A DNA stretch of 64,000 bases from Paenibacillus vietnamensis (GCF_020169515.1 NZ_JAHMHW010000001.1:930001-994000), one strand, 5' to 3'. Shown: positions 50,709 through 62,339, numbered from the stretch's first letter. Notes: generated by a model not told the origin, from the sequence alone. Program-made: numbers and translations.

Positions 50709-52148
50709 ATGGTAAAAAGGAATTTCATAAAAATGGCGCTTGCCGCATGCCTATCGTTGATCCTTGTGTTGACCGGATGCAGCACAGAGGAAACGCCGGG
50801 AGCAAATCAAAGTCCGGAGCCCGGAACGGCGTCCGATAAGCCGGTCGAAACGGATAAGACGCAGCAGAAGATTACGCTGACAATCCCGTACCCGAAGCCG
50901 GATAAGGAAGCCGAACGCAAAGCTGCCGACGACAAGATGAAACGCTTCAAGGAGAAATATCCGAATGTCGAGTTCAAGACCTCGGACTGGTTGTACAGTG
51001 AAGGCGGAGCCGCCACGTTAGCGGTGAAGATGGCTGCGAACGAAGCGCCTTCTTACTACAATACGTATGCGACGGAAGCCAAAGTGCTGACGGAGAAAGG
51101 TTACGCTGCGGATATTACGGAATTTATGAACAAGTACGAATATGCCGATCAGTTCAACCGTTCGTTGTTTGATATCTTCAAAATCGATGACAAGGTATAT
51201 GCCGTACCTACCGATGGATATGTAATGAGCATAGGGGTCAACGCCAAGCTGTTCAAAGAAAAGAACGTTCCGCTTCCTCCGCTTGACTGGACCTGGAACG
51301 AACTGTTGGAAGCCGCCAAAAAAGTGAACGATCCGGCCAAAGGGATTGCGGGATTTGCGGTTGCCGCCAAAACGAACGCTGCAGGCTGGAATTTCACCAA
51401 CTTCCTGTATCAGTCGGGAGAGTTTGTCGAAGCCGTGCAAGACGGGAAAGCTACGGCAACGTTTAATTCAGAAGCGGCGGCGACGGCGATGAAGTTTTAT
51501 AGAAATCTCCGCTGGGATGCGAATGTACTGCCGGGGGATTGGAATTTGGCGAATCCTGATCTATCCGCCCTGTACAAGCAGGGACGGCTGGGCATTATCC
51601 TCCATGCCGGTTCTCTGAACACGGCGATCAACGACGGCGGCATGAGTCCGGACGATGTGCGGATCTATCCGCTTCCTTCGATAGAGAAAGGAAAGCCTAA
51701 TTACGCCATTACCGGCGGAAACTACTTTGTCATCAATCCGAAGATTTCCAAGGAAGAGCAGGAGATGGCTTTCAACTATATCGTGTTCGACTTCTTTCAG
51801 GACAGCGGCATCGCAGCCGAGGAGAAGACGGTGCAGGAGCGTCAGGCAAACAATCAAATGCACATCCCGTCAAGCATTATGTACTATGAGCAAAACTCCG
51901 AATACGGCCAAAAAGTGCAGGCCATGTATGACAAATATCCCGGCGTTGTATACAAATACGATCCGGCGTTCCTGTCAAGCTTCTCGACAAACGCCATGCC
52001 GGAGCCGCCTTTCTACGCCCAGGATTTTTATGCGGAAATGACCAATATCATTCAGGAAGTGTTTACGGACAAAAATGCGGACTACCGCAAGCTTCTAGCG
52101 GATGCGCAGCAGAAATTCCAAGCCGATTTTCTTGACAAAATCGAATAA
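50709..52148 (+). CDS. Solute-binding lipoprotein 2 of the polysaccharide locus
   Basis: The 479-residue protein begins MVKRNFIKMALAACLSLILV with lipobox LTGC, followed by a flexible Pro/Glu/Thr-rich stretch. The mature part is a family-1 sugar-binding protein (EAERKAADDKMKRFKEKYPN, YAVPTDGYVMSIGVNAKLFK, LDWTWNELLEAAKKVNDPAK, NYFVINPKISKEEQEM). AAAGGGG lies 9 bases before the ATG at 50709. It is followed by the two permease genes, so it is the main import receptor. A TATAAT at 50674 suggests a separate promoter in the 94-base gap. Confidence 0.9.
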   Translation: MVKRNFIKMALAACLSLILVLTGCSTEETPGANQSPEPGTASDKPVETDKTQQKITLTIPYPKPDKEAERKAADDKMKRFKEKYPNVEFKTSDWLYSEGGAATLAVKMAANEAPSYYNTYATEAKVLTEKGYAADITEFMNKYEYADQFNRSLFDIFKIDDKVYAVPTDGYVMSIGVNAKLFKEKNVPLPPLDWTWNELLEAAKKVNDPAKGIAGFAVAAKTNAAGWNFTNFLYQSGEFVEAVQDGKATATFNSEAAATAMKFYRNLRWDANVLPGDWNLANPDLSALYKQGRLGIILHAGSLNTAINDGGMSPDDVRIYPLPSIEKGKPNYAITGGNYFVINPKISKEEQEMAFNYIVFDFFQDSGIAAEEKTVQERQANNQMHIPSSIMYYEQNSEYGQKVQAMYDKYPGVVYKYDPAFLSSFSTNAMPEPPFYAQDFYAEMTNIIQEVFTDKNADYRKLLADAQQKFQADFLDKIE

Positions 52149-52236
52149 CGGCGACTAAGCAGCACATACGAATCCGATCCGGTGCGATTGAAGCCGGATC
52201 GGATTCCATCTCAATCGGGAAGCCGGGAGGTTTATT

Positions 52237-53160
52237 ATGGAAGCTAAGGTGAAACAGATTGGGAAACCTCTAACGCCAAGCTTGCACACCGCGCTTCGCA
52301 GGTGGAGGCCTTACCTGTGGGGGCTTTTGTTCCTTTTGCCGGAAATTATTATTTTTAGTGTTTTCCAGTGGAAACCGATAGTCATGAGTATATATTACAG
52401 CATGACAAATGTGGACGTCATTCATGGAAACAGCTTTGTCGGGTTCGAAAATTACAGGAGGGTATTCGAAGACGATGCAATACTGATAGCGGTCAAAAAT
52501 ACACTGTATTACGTTTTTCTCGGCCTTGTGATCGGATTCTGGGTGCCGAGCGTCGCCGCTTTGGCTCTGTCCGAGCTTCGCTGGTTTCGGGGAACGGCCC
52601 GCCTGATTGTATATTTGCCGAACATCGTTCCGGCCGTCGTCCTGTACGGCATGTGGAAATGGCTGTATGATCCGATCGGCCCGGTCAACCAGTTTCTGGG
52701 CTGGTTATCCATCGAACCGGTCCGGTGGCTGACGGATAAAATGTGGGCGATGGCCTCCATTGTTTTCATGAGTACATGGCAGCATTTCGGTGCAACGACA
52801 CTTATTTATCTTGCAGCCATACTCGGCGTGCCGAAGGACCTGTATGAGGCGGCCGAAATCGACGGCGCTAGGGTTTGGCATCGTATTATCTATATCACGC
52901 TTCCCTCCATCAAAATGATTTTTCTGTTAATGTTTGTTATGCAGTTCATCAGCACCAGCCAATCGTACGAGGCTCACTTGGCGATGACGGACGGCGGGCC
53001 GAACAACGCCACTTTAACCTATATGCTGCATGTGGTGAAAAACGGATTTTATAAATTCGACTTTGGCAAAGCATCGGCTATGGGCGTGCTTATGTTTGTC
53101 GTTCTGACCTCACTGTCGGTTGCGCTTTATCGCCTTCAACGAAAGGAGGACCACGCTTGA
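52237..53160 (+). CDS. Sugar ABC transporter permease, MalF/UgpA type
   Basis: The 307-residue membrane protein has six spans and the EAA loop YEAAEIDGARVWHRIIYITL, the contact site for the ATPase. The first helix (YLWGLLFLLPEIIIFSVFQW) and MTDGGPNNATLTYMLHVVKN are typical of LplB/UgpA permeases. GGGAGG lies 8 bases before the ATG. The stop overlaps the start of the second permease. No ATPase gene is present in the locus. Confidence 0.92.
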   Translation: MEAKVKQIGKPLTPSLHTALRRWRPYLWGLLFLLPEIIIFSVFQWKPIVMSIYYSMTNVDVIHGNSFVGFENYRRVFEDDAILIAVKNTLYYVFLGLVIGFWVPSVAALALSELRWFRGTARLIVYLPNIVPAVVLYGMWKWLYDPIGPVNQFLGWLSIEPVRWLTDKMWAMASIVFMSTWQHFGATTLIYLAAILGVPKDLYEAAEIDGARVWHRIIYITLPSIKMIFLLMFVMQFISTSQSYEAHLAMTDGGPNNATLTYMLHVVKNGFYKFDFGKASAMGVLMFVVLTSLSVALYRLQRKEDHA

Positions 53161-54038
53161 TGGATTCACGTGAAAGGGGTATGATTTCCAACCAGGATTT
53201 GCGGAACCCGATTGTGCGCGTCGTATACACGGTTATGGTTGCTGCGCTTGCAGGTTTGACCGTCACGATGATATACCCGTTTCTAACGACGATATTTAAT
53301 GCTTTTAAGTCAAAACGGGATATTTTTACGTTTCCTCCCAAATTGCTTCCGCAGGAGTGGGTATGGACCAACTTTACGGAAGGCTGGGAATTTATCAGCT
53401 TCGGAAAATATTTTTTGAATACGATGTACATTTTTGGCGGTACGATGTTTTTTTCCATTTTATTTATCGGAATGGCTTCCTTCAGTTTGGCACATCTGAG
53501 TATCCCGTACCGCAAAGGCTTTACGCTGTTTTTTATGTGCACGCTGCTCATTCCCGGCTCGACCTATATGATTCCTAATTATTTGAATCTGAAAGAGCTT
53601 GGGCTCATCAATACCTACTGGGCGCTGTGGCTGCCGGCGGCAGCCAACGCGTTCTGGATTTTGCTGCTCAAAAACTTTTTTGACGAGCTGAACAAGGAAC
53701 TGTTCGAAGCGGCCCGCATCGACGGCGCTTCCGAGCTGCGCTGTTTCCTGCAGCTGGCCATTCCGCTCTCTATGCCGATTGTATCGACGCTGTTTATTTT
53801 CGGTTTTACCTATGTATGGAATGAGTGGTTTTGGACGGGTATTCTTCTATCAGACGCCGATAAGTATCCGATTGCTACGGCTGTTTACAAATATGTGATT
53901 TCGGGCGAAAACAATTCGATCGGCGTCAACGTTCAATTCGGCGTGCTGACGATTGTGATGCTTCCTCCGCTGCTTGTGTTTATATTGCTCCAGAAGCAAA
54001 TCATACGCGGCGTCAATTTATCGGGCGTCAAAGGGTAG
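53160..54038 (+). CDS. Sugar ABC transporter permease, MalG/UgpE type
   Basis: The 292-residue protein has six spans and the EAA loop FEAARIDGASELRCFLQLAI. The end ILLQKQIIRGVNLSGVKG is the typical MalG/UgpE C-terminus. ATG at 53160 shares one base with the preceding TGA; AAAGGAGG lies about 10 bases upstream. A TTG at 53157 is an alternative. Together with the first permease it forms the channel of the oligosaccharide importer. Confidence 0.92.
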   Translation: MDSRERGMISNQDLRNPIVRVVYTVMVAALAGLTVTMIYPFLTTIFNAFKSKRDIFTFPPKLLPQEWVWTNFTEGWEFISFGKYFLNTMYIFGGTMFFSILFIGMASFSLAHLSIPYRKGFTLFFMCTLLIPGSTYMIPNYLNLKELGLINTYWALWLPAAANAFWILLLKNFFDELNKELFEAARIDGASELRCFLQLAIPLSMPIVSTLFIFGFTYVWNEWFWTGILLSDADKYPIATAVYKYVISGENNSIGVNVQFGVLTIVMLPPLLVFILLQKQIIRGVNLSGVKG

Positions 54039-54205
54039 GGCGGGCAGTAGTCCTGAAACTGCAGCATTCGGTATTCATTTCTCAGGTTAGCCGATCACAT
54101 GCGGAATCAACAACGAAACCTTCGGTTTAAGCACTATAATCCGGAAAATTTATCTTCTACTATGATCTTGTGCACTCAAATAATCGGATGAGGTGAAAAG
54201 GAAAC

Positions 54206-56893
54206 ATGTTCTTTAAGCATTCCAGGACGATCCGAGTGAGTTTCGGCAAGCTGCTGATTCTGACACTGGCATTGACGCTTCCCATCGCAGTGAGTTCTCC
54301 GCCTCCGGCAGCCCATGCAGCGGCCGACACTTTCGATAAACGGGCCGAACAGCTGCTGGAAGTCTTCGCGTCCGCCACGCCGACCAACTTTAACAACCAT
54401 TGGTTCTTTTACGCGCAAGCCCGCTTTGCCACAAACACGGACGTCAGCACCGCGCTCACCTGGGTGAACTCGCTGAATAACGGAAGCCATCCCGGAGCGA
54501 TGTTCTACTATTTGAATGATATCGAAACGTATTTGAAATTCGGGCACCTGTATTCCAGCGCCTTGCAGGAGAAAGTAAAAACCGATCTGACCACTAACGC
54601 CAAGATAACCTATTACACGTCCAACGGATCCACCGAGAACCACAAGCTGATGTACAAGACGGCTGGATACCTGGTAGCGCAGACGTGGCCGGACTGGTCG
54701 AACGCGGGAATTGAATTAGCCGGAAACAAGGCGGAGCTGGAAGCGATCATGAACCAGTATGTGCACAAAGGGCTCGCCGAGTACGACTCTCCCACTTATA
54801 ACGCTATGACCGTTAACTGCCTGATGCTGTTGGCCGAATTTGTTCAGGATTCGGAGCTGAAGATGAAAGCGAAAATGACACTGGAATGGATGCTGGCCAA
54901 TATCGGAGCGGAGTGGACGAACGGCTATTACGTCTCTTCAACGCTGCGCGTCTATCCCGTCAGCGTAACGCCTCAGGAAGGAGCCGCTTCGACGATTCAG
55001 AACTGGCTTCTCTGGGGAGGTAGAACGCCAAGCTATCCGGCATCCTTGAGCGATCACGCGACGGAAGCTCATTACTCCGTATCGAATGCAACGAGCACGT
55101 ACCGGATGCCTGCCATTCTGGAGCGGATCGGCCAGGACAGAAGCGTGCCTTACGTCCATAAAGAAAACGGAAACTGGAATACGCGCACGAGCAAATACAG
55201 CTATATCACGGACAAATTCGGGCTTGCCAGCCAAGTCGAGCTGAACAATCTCGGTTGGGCGGATCAGGCAAGGCGCTGGCTCGCCCGTTGGGATTCCGAG
55301 GAGCCCGGCAGCACCTTCTTCATGACGCATCCAAGGCTGGCCGGCGATTACAAAGGCGCCACGTTCTACGAGCAGGTCATGCAGCATAACGGAGCGTTGA
55401 TCGGCGTCTACAAAATCCCGACCAGCGGCACCATCAACGGGACGGATCCGATTCTGCAGTATATCGAAGGCCCGATCTCCACGGAAGCCGCGAAGCTAAT
55501 CGCCGAAGATTCCGGGTGGGTATTCATCCACGGCGGCAGTACGCTGCTCGCGGTCAAACCGGTCAAAGGCTATACATGGGCCCCCGACCGCACAATCAAC
55601 TCTCAGCTGTTTAAGACGCTGAGAAGCGCGTACAACAAAAACGGCGTCGTCCTGGAGGTCGTCTCCGCAAGCGATTACGGTCTCGCCGAGGAGGATGCGC
55701 TGCCTGAAGAAGACCGTTTGGCACTTGAGCTGAGCCGCTTCAAGGACGACATACTGGCAAATACCGTCATCGACGCTTCGCACCTGGACGAAACGAATCC
55801 ACGGCTGATCTATACGGCGTTATCGGGCGATCAGATGGACATTACTTATCAGTATCCCGGACCCTACAACAATAACCGCAAGCTGAACGGTCAGGCGGTC
55901 GCTTACGGCAGCTGGCCTCTCATGGATAATCCGTATATGCACCAAGACTATAACGGTGATTTACTTACTATAGATCATGGAGGAGAAAGTTACGTTTATG
56001 ATTTCGGCAGCTGGACCGTGACCTACGATGCGCCGGATACCGAGGCCCCCTCGGCGCCGGCGGAACTAACGTCTCAGGCGCAGACGGATACGACGGCGGA
56101 GCTTTCTTGGGCGGCGTCGACGGACAATATCAGCGTGACCGGCTATGATATTTATGAAGGAGCGACGCTGATCGGAACAACCGATGGAGCCCTGAGCTTC
56201 ACGGCGACGGGACTAACACCGGCGACCGCTTACAGCTTCACGGTTCGGGCGAGGGATGAGGCCGGCAACGTATCGGAGGCCAGCCCGGCGCTTTCCGTTA
56301 CGACCAACGATCCTCCGGATACTGAGGCCCCCTCGGCGCCGGAGGAACTAACGTCCCTGGAGCATACGGATACGACGGCGGAGCTTTCTTGGACGGCGTC
56401 GACGGACAATATCAGCGTGATCGGCTATGATGTCTTTGAAGGAGCGACGCTGATCGGAACAACCGATGGAGCCCTGAGCTTCACGGCGACAGGACTAACA
56501 CCGGCTACCGCTTACAGCTTCACGGTTCGGGCGAGGGATGAGGCCGGCAACGTATCAGAGGCTAGCCCGGCGCTTTCCGTTACGACCAAGGCGACCGATC
56601 TGCAGTCTCCGACCGCCCCGACAATACCTAAAGCCGACAACCGGACGGCTGAAACGGTGGACCTGACTTGGGCTCCGGCATCGGATAACGTCGGCGTCGT
56701 CAGGTATGAAATCTATGAAGGAACCGTTCTGATCGGTTTCACATCTGGTGAATTATCCTTCCAAGTATCCGGGCTCTTACCGGATGCGGAATACCGTTTC
56801 ACGGTTAAGGCGGTCGACGATGCCGGCAATGTCTCGGAAGCCAGCAAAGAATGCAAGGTCAAGAGTTATAAGGATAAGAAAGACAATTCATAA
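54206..56893 (+). CDS. Secreted putative polysaccharide lyase-like protein with three FN3 domains
   Basis: The 895-residue protein has a signal peptide ending near AHAAA. Residues about 40-600 look like an all-alpha toroid followed by beta-sandwich: NFNNHWFFYAQARFATNTDV, STENHKLMYKTAGYLVAQTW, YDSPTYNAMTVNCLMLLAEF, WTNGYYVSSTLRVYPV, then beta strands (VFIHGGSTLLAVKPVKGYTW). N-H and Y-rich motifs of this kind occur in toroid lyases, but I cannot assign a family. Residues about 612-895 are three fibronectin-III modules, the first two nearly identical. A lyase role is inferred from the GH105 partner in the locus. It stands 167 bases after the permease. Confidence 0.72.
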   Translation: MFFKHSRTIRVSFGKLLILTLALTLPIAVSSPPPAAHAAADTFDKRAEQLLEVFASATPTNFNNHWFFYAQARFATNTDVSTALTWVNSLNNGSHPGAMFYYLNDIETYLKFGHLYSSALQEKVKTDLTTNAKITYYTSNGSTENHKLMYKTAGYLVAQTWPDWSNAGIELAGNKAELEAIMNQYVHKGLAEYDSPTYNAMTVNCLMLLAEFVQDSELKMKAKMTLEWMLANIGAEWTNGYYVSSTLRVYPVSVTPQEGAASTIQNWLLWGGRTPSYPASLSDHATEAHYSVSNATSTYRMPAILERIGQDRSVPYVHKENGNWNTRTSKYSYITDKFGLASQVELNNLGWADQARRWLARWDSEEPGSTFFMTHPRLAGDYKGATFYEQVMQHNGALIGVYKIPTSGTINGTDPILQYIEGPISTEAAKLIAEDSGWVFIHGGSTLLAVKPVKGYTWAPDRTINSQLFKTLRSAYNKNGVVLEVVSASDYGLAEEDALPEEDRLALELSRFKDDILANTVIDASHLDETNPRLIYTALSGDQMDITYQYPGPYNNNRKLNGQAVAYGSWPLMDNPYMHQDYNGDLLTIDHGGESYVYDFGSWTVTYDAPDTEAPSAPAELTSQAQTDTTAELSWAASTDNISVTGYDIYEGATLIGTTDGALSFTATGLTPATAYSFTVRARDEAGNVSEASPALSVTTNDPPDTEAPSAPEELTSLEHTDTTAELSWTASTDNISVIGYDVFEGATLIGTTDGALSFTATGLTPATAYSFTVRARDEAGNVSEASPALSVTTKATDLQSPTAPTIPKADNRTAETVDLTWAPASDNVGVVRYEIYEGTVLIGFTSGELSFQVSGLLPDAEYRFTVKAVDDAGNVSEASKECKVKSYKDKKDNS
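56035..56588 (+). repeat. Tandem 282-bp FN3-encoding repeat
   Basis: The segment beginning GGATAC at 56035 is repeated from GGATAC at 56317 with only scattered differences, for example GCGGCGTCGACGG against ACGGCGTCGACGG. The period is 282 bases, 94 codons, one FN3 module. The third module downstream is more diverged. Confidence 0.9.
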
Positions 56894-56906
56894 AGTATTA
56901 GAGAAT

Positions 56907-56946
56907 AAGATGATGCCATACGAGCAGCTGGCGTCATCTTTTTTGC
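56907..56946 (+). terminator. Intrinsic terminator after the FN3 protein gene
   Basis: AAGATGATGCCA pairs with TGGCGTCATCTT (one G-T pair) and is followed by TTTTTT. Confidence 0.85.
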
Positions 56947-57058
56947 GTTCGGAATGGAATATTTTTCTGTCATTTAAAACAAATAGGGCCTTGAATTCAT
57001 GTTTTATTTACAATATCGTGCTAACATTTCCTTAATGAGGAAACTAAAGAGGATACGA

Positions 57059-57244
57059 ATGTTAGTTATTTTGGTGATTATTTTTATATTTATCATGATT
57101 GCGTGGGGGGTAATTTCCAGAGCGGATCAGGAGACCGCCCATAAGCGCCTGAAACGAGGTAAGAACGACGGTTCTCCGGTCCTATATGGAGATTCCGGAG
57201 ACTTCGACGGCGGCTGCGACGGTGGAGGAGGCGGAGGAGATTAA
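57059..57244 (+). CDS. Small membrane protein with Gly/Asp-rich tail
   Basis: The 61-residue protein has an N-terminal membrane segment (MLVILVIIFIFIMIAWGVIS) and a tail ending DFDGGCDGGGGGGD. A single cysteine lies inside the glycine run. AAGAGG lies 7 bases before ATG at 57059; in-frame ATGs at 57035 and 56999 lack ribosome sites. The shape resembles common small Firmicute proteins with C-terminal GGGGGD, of unknown function. The next gene starts 138 bases on. Confidence 0.6.
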   Translation: MLVILVIIFIFIMIAWGVISRADQETAHKRLKRGKNDGSPVLYGDSGDFDGGCDGGGGGGD

Positions 57245-57381
57245 CCCCCAATGTAAAAGGGCGAGGTTTAATGGGGCGATTGACGGGTCTCCGGGACGGT
57301 GCTATGGTGAAATTATCCTGCCCTCGAGCAGGAGATGCAAGCCGCCGACAGAGGACGGTAATCGGAGGAGGCAGAGAAAAA

Positions 57382-58218
57382 ATGAGTTTGATCACCGAGT
57401 GGGTTCGCTATGGAGCGGACGGTGAATATCGCGGCTATGCGGCTAGACCGGCACATGCCGGGGAGCCGCTTCCTGCCGTCATTGTGCTGCAGGAAATTTG
57501 GGGGGTGGACGAGCATATTCGCGATGTGACCGAACGGTTCGCCCGGGCGGGCTACGTCGCATTCGCGCCCGATCTGTTCGCCGAGAACGGCGAACCGGCT
57601 GGGGCGCTTTCCGAGGAACGGATCGGGGACGCGAAGAGGTTTCTGAACACGATTCCACCGGCCGCATGGCGGGATGGCGAGAAGCGGAAGGAGGCGCTCT
57701 CCGCGCTGCCCGCGGATCGGGGAAGCACGATCGAGGAGACGCTCGGGCAGTTGTTTGACCTGGGCGGGCGCTTTCCGGATTTCATTCACCGGATTACGAC
57801 CGCATCGGCTTGGTTGCGCGGTTCCTTCGCACCTTCCCGTGGCCGCGGCGTAGCATCTGTCGGCTTCTGCTTGGGAGGCGCCTTGTCCGCCGCATTGGCT
57901 GCGAAGGACGCCGGGCTGAGCGGAGCCGTTATTTTTTACGGCAACCCGCCGGCAGGCGAACTCCTTTCGGACATCGGCTGTCCGCTGCTCGGGCTGTACG
58001 GGGAGCTGGACAAGCGGATCACAGACGCCGTTCCCGCATTCGCGGCGGCGCTCGAAGCGGCCGGAAAATCATTCGAGCATCGCATATACCGCGGTGCGCA
58101 GCATGCGTTCTTTAACGACACGCGTCCTTCGTTTCATCCTGACGCAGCCCGCGACGCGTTTACGCGGACGCTCGAATTCCTGCAGCGAACACTGGCCGGA
58201 GAGGCGCCGCTCATGTAA
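57382..58218 (+). CDS. Dienelactone hydrolase-family alpha/beta hydrolase
   Basis: The 278-residue protein has the dienelactone-hydrolase triad: C163 in GFCLGGALS, Asp in LGLYGELDKRI and His in GAQHAFFND, with a conserved Glu in LQEIWGVDEHIRD. Such enzymes open lactones or cleave small esters. GGAGG lies before the ATG at 57382. The gene is clearly more GC-rich than its surroundings, with many GCG/CGG codons, a sign of possible transfer. It has no aromatic-degradation partners nearby, so the true substrate is open. Confidence 0.9.
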   Translation: MSLITEWVRYGADGEYRGYAARPAHAGEPLPAVIVLQEIWGVDEHIRDVTERFARAGYVAFAPDLFAENGEPAGALSEERIGDAKRFLNTIPPAAWRDGEKRKEALSALPADRGSTIEETLGQLFDLGGRFPDFIHRITTASAWLRGSFAPSRGRGVASVGFCLGGALSAALAAKDAGLSGAVIFYGNPPAGELLSDIGCPLLGLYGELDKRITDAVPAFAAALEAAGKSFEHRIYRGAQHAFFNDTRPSFHPDAARDAFTRTLEFLQRTLAGEAPLM

Positions 58219-58303
58219 GTCCGCCGCCCGACCGGCCTGCCCTGGAAGCTGACTGGCCTTAACGGTGGGGGAGCAGTGGTACGACTTATTTTCGAGATAT
58301 CCA

Positions 58304-58334
58304 AAAAAGGCTTCGTCCCTTAGTCACGGGATGA
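58304..58334 (+). terminator. Intrinsic terminator after the hydrolase gene
   Basis: AAAAAGGCTTCGTCCC pairs with GGGATGAAGCCTTTTT (one G-T pair), giving a symmetrical A/T-flanked hairpin. Confidence 0.85.
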
Positions 58335-58443
58335 AGCCTTTTTCCTTTGTTCGGCAGGCTGTAAAAAAACATCAAGTTAATGACGGACTAAGGATGAGCG
58401 GAAATAAAAAAGAACCTGAGATGCTTTATCAGGTTCTAGTATA

Positions 58444-58472
58444 TTGCATATAAAAAGACACGATGATATAAT
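58444..58472 (+). promoter_or_regulatory. Sigma-A promoter of the rifamycin phosphotransferase gene
   Basis: TTGCAT at 58444-58449 and TATAAT at 58467-58472 are 17 bases apart. Transcription would start near 58479, leaving a leader of about 115 bases. A second, poorer candidate (TTGTCA/TATAAT with 15-base spacing) lies at 58549-58575. An inverted repeat at 58411-58437 lies directly upstream. Confidence 0.55.
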
Positions 58473-58593
58473 CAGATCACAACGCTTACTTAGCATGAAG
58501 ACATAATTAGTTCATCTTACAGTTTAATTGTACCATGCCGGAAAACTCTTGTCAAATGTTTTTTCTCAATATAATGGTTAGGGGAGATTTTGA

Positions 58594-61188
<2,595 letters not shown>

Positions 61189-61481
61189 TAGCTGAAAACA
61201 CCCACCAAATCAAAATCGATTTGGTGGGTTGTACTTTAACGGAGAATCACAAATTTAAATTACAAATGAATCATGATGATTGTGAACCGAAGCACGAAGC
61301 AAGCGATCAGACAGCTCATCAAGGAGCTGCAACGTTGCAAAGGGACGGTTCTGGTCGGAGTCTAGGCTCAGGACGGCACAAAAGTGTTGATTAAATTGTA
61401 GTTTGGAAGGAATTAGCAAATGTTGCTAGAATATATATGAAGATGATCAGGTTAAATTTGAACACATAAGGAGATAAAACG
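61189..61481 (+). other. Intergenic region after rph
   Basis: It holds the hairpin at 61200-61229 (ACCCACCAAATC/GATTTGGTGGGT, weak T tract). The stretch 61270-61390 has a coding-like composition with stops in all frames, and may be a decayed gene end that I cannot name. Confidence 0.5.
61200..61232 (+). terminator. Terminator-like hairpin after rph
   Basis: ACCCACCAAATC and GATTTGGTGGGT form a perfect 12-bp stem; only TTGTACTTT follows. Confidence 0.65.
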
Positions 61482-61937
61482 ATGGTGAAAAACAAATTAC
61501 TAAGAATGGACAATATTAGTATCGTTGTAGAATCCCTTGATGACGCTATCTCTTTTTTCGAGGAGATTGGCTTGAAGCTCGAAGGGCGAGCTACTGTCGA
61601 AGGGGAATGGGCTGGTCGCGTAACCGGACTGGGTTCACAGTGTGTAGAGATTGCTATGTTGGTTACTCCAGATGGCCACAGCCGACTTGAACTTTCGAGA
61701 TTTCTTACACCACCAATTATATCAGATCATCGAACGGCTCCAGTAAATGCCCTCGGTTACCTACGCGTCATGTTCACCGTTGAAGACATTGACGAAATGG
61801 TATCCAGACTCACCACTAAGTGTGGTGCTCAGCTCGTTGGCGAAGTGGTTCAGTATAAGGACTCGTATCGGCTCTGCTACATTCGTGGAAATGAAGGACT
61901 TCTAATCGGTTTGGCGGAACAACTCGGTAATAAATAA
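61482..61937 (+). CDS. VOC-family protein
   Basis: The 151-residue protein has the vicinal-oxygen-chelate pattern: NISIVVESLDDAISFFEEIG, LELSRFLTP, LGYLRVMFTVEDIDEMVSRL and YIRGNEGLLIGLAEQLG. Members include glyoxalases, bleomycin/fosfomycin resistance proteins and dioxygenases. The first metal position here is I-S instead of H, so metal catalysis is doubtful and a binding role is possible. AAGGAGAT lies before the ATG. It is followed by a terminator. Confidence 0.85.
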   Translation: MVKNKLLRMDNISIVVESLDDAISFFEEIGLKLEGRATVEGEWAGRVTGLGSQCVEIAMLVTPDGHSRLELSRFLTPPIISDHRTAPVNALGYLRVMFTVEDIDEMVSRLTTKCGAQLVGEVVQYKDSYRLCYIRGNEGLLIGLAEQLGNK

Positions 61938-61980
61938 GTGACGTGTAAAAGAAGACTTAACTGGAATATCCATTACTAGA

Positions 61981-62016
61981 AACCGGCAGCAGATCATAAA
62001 TTCGCTGCCGGTTTTA
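61981..62016 (+). terminator. Intrinsic terminator after the VOC gene
   Basis: AACCGGCAGC and GCTGCCGGTT form a 10-bp stem followed by TTATT. Confidence 0.8.
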
Positions 62017-62293
62017 TTAAGCGTTAAGTTATCCTTTAGAAGACTAATTGCATAAATGAAGTTCAATTATTCAATTATGATAATGTTATAAATCAAATTA
62101 ACTTATTTTTTAAAGGGGAGAAAAGAAATAGAGGATTGATAATGATATATAATGTGACACGTTATAAGCAAAACCTTGGTGCATAAGGGATTAACCCGAT
62201 CATAGGACATATGTACAAAATACGAGTTTTGTGAAGAAGTAGTATAGTAAACAATAATAACCTGACTCGCCGATCGATTTTTCACTTATTTTA

Positions 62294-62339
62294 AAAAGAA
62301 CCAAATTCATTTCCTTCCGGATCAGAATTTGGTTCTTTT
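62294..62339. terminator. Terminator at the 3' side of the yebC-like gene
   Basis: AAAAGAACCAAATTC and GAATTTGGTTCTTTT are exact complements; the A/T flanks allow function in both directions. Confidence 0.8.

Larger units (their letters stand above)
58219..58593 (+). other. Intergenic region before the rifamycin phosphotransferase gene
   Basis: About 375 bases hold the terminator at 58304-58334, an inverted repeat AGAACCTGA/TCAGGTTCT at 58411-58437 (a T run follows it only on the minus strand) and the promoter at 58444-58472. A 62-codon frame at 58265 has no ribosome site and runs through the terminator. Confidence 0.6.

Noticed and set aside
58265-58453. 62-codon frame upstream of rph
   Set aside because: It runs through an intrinsic terminator and an inverted repeat, and has no ribosome site.
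61270-61390. Transposase remnant after rph
   Set aside because: The stretch looks coding-like, but stops occur in all frames and no motif could be matched, so no name is justified.
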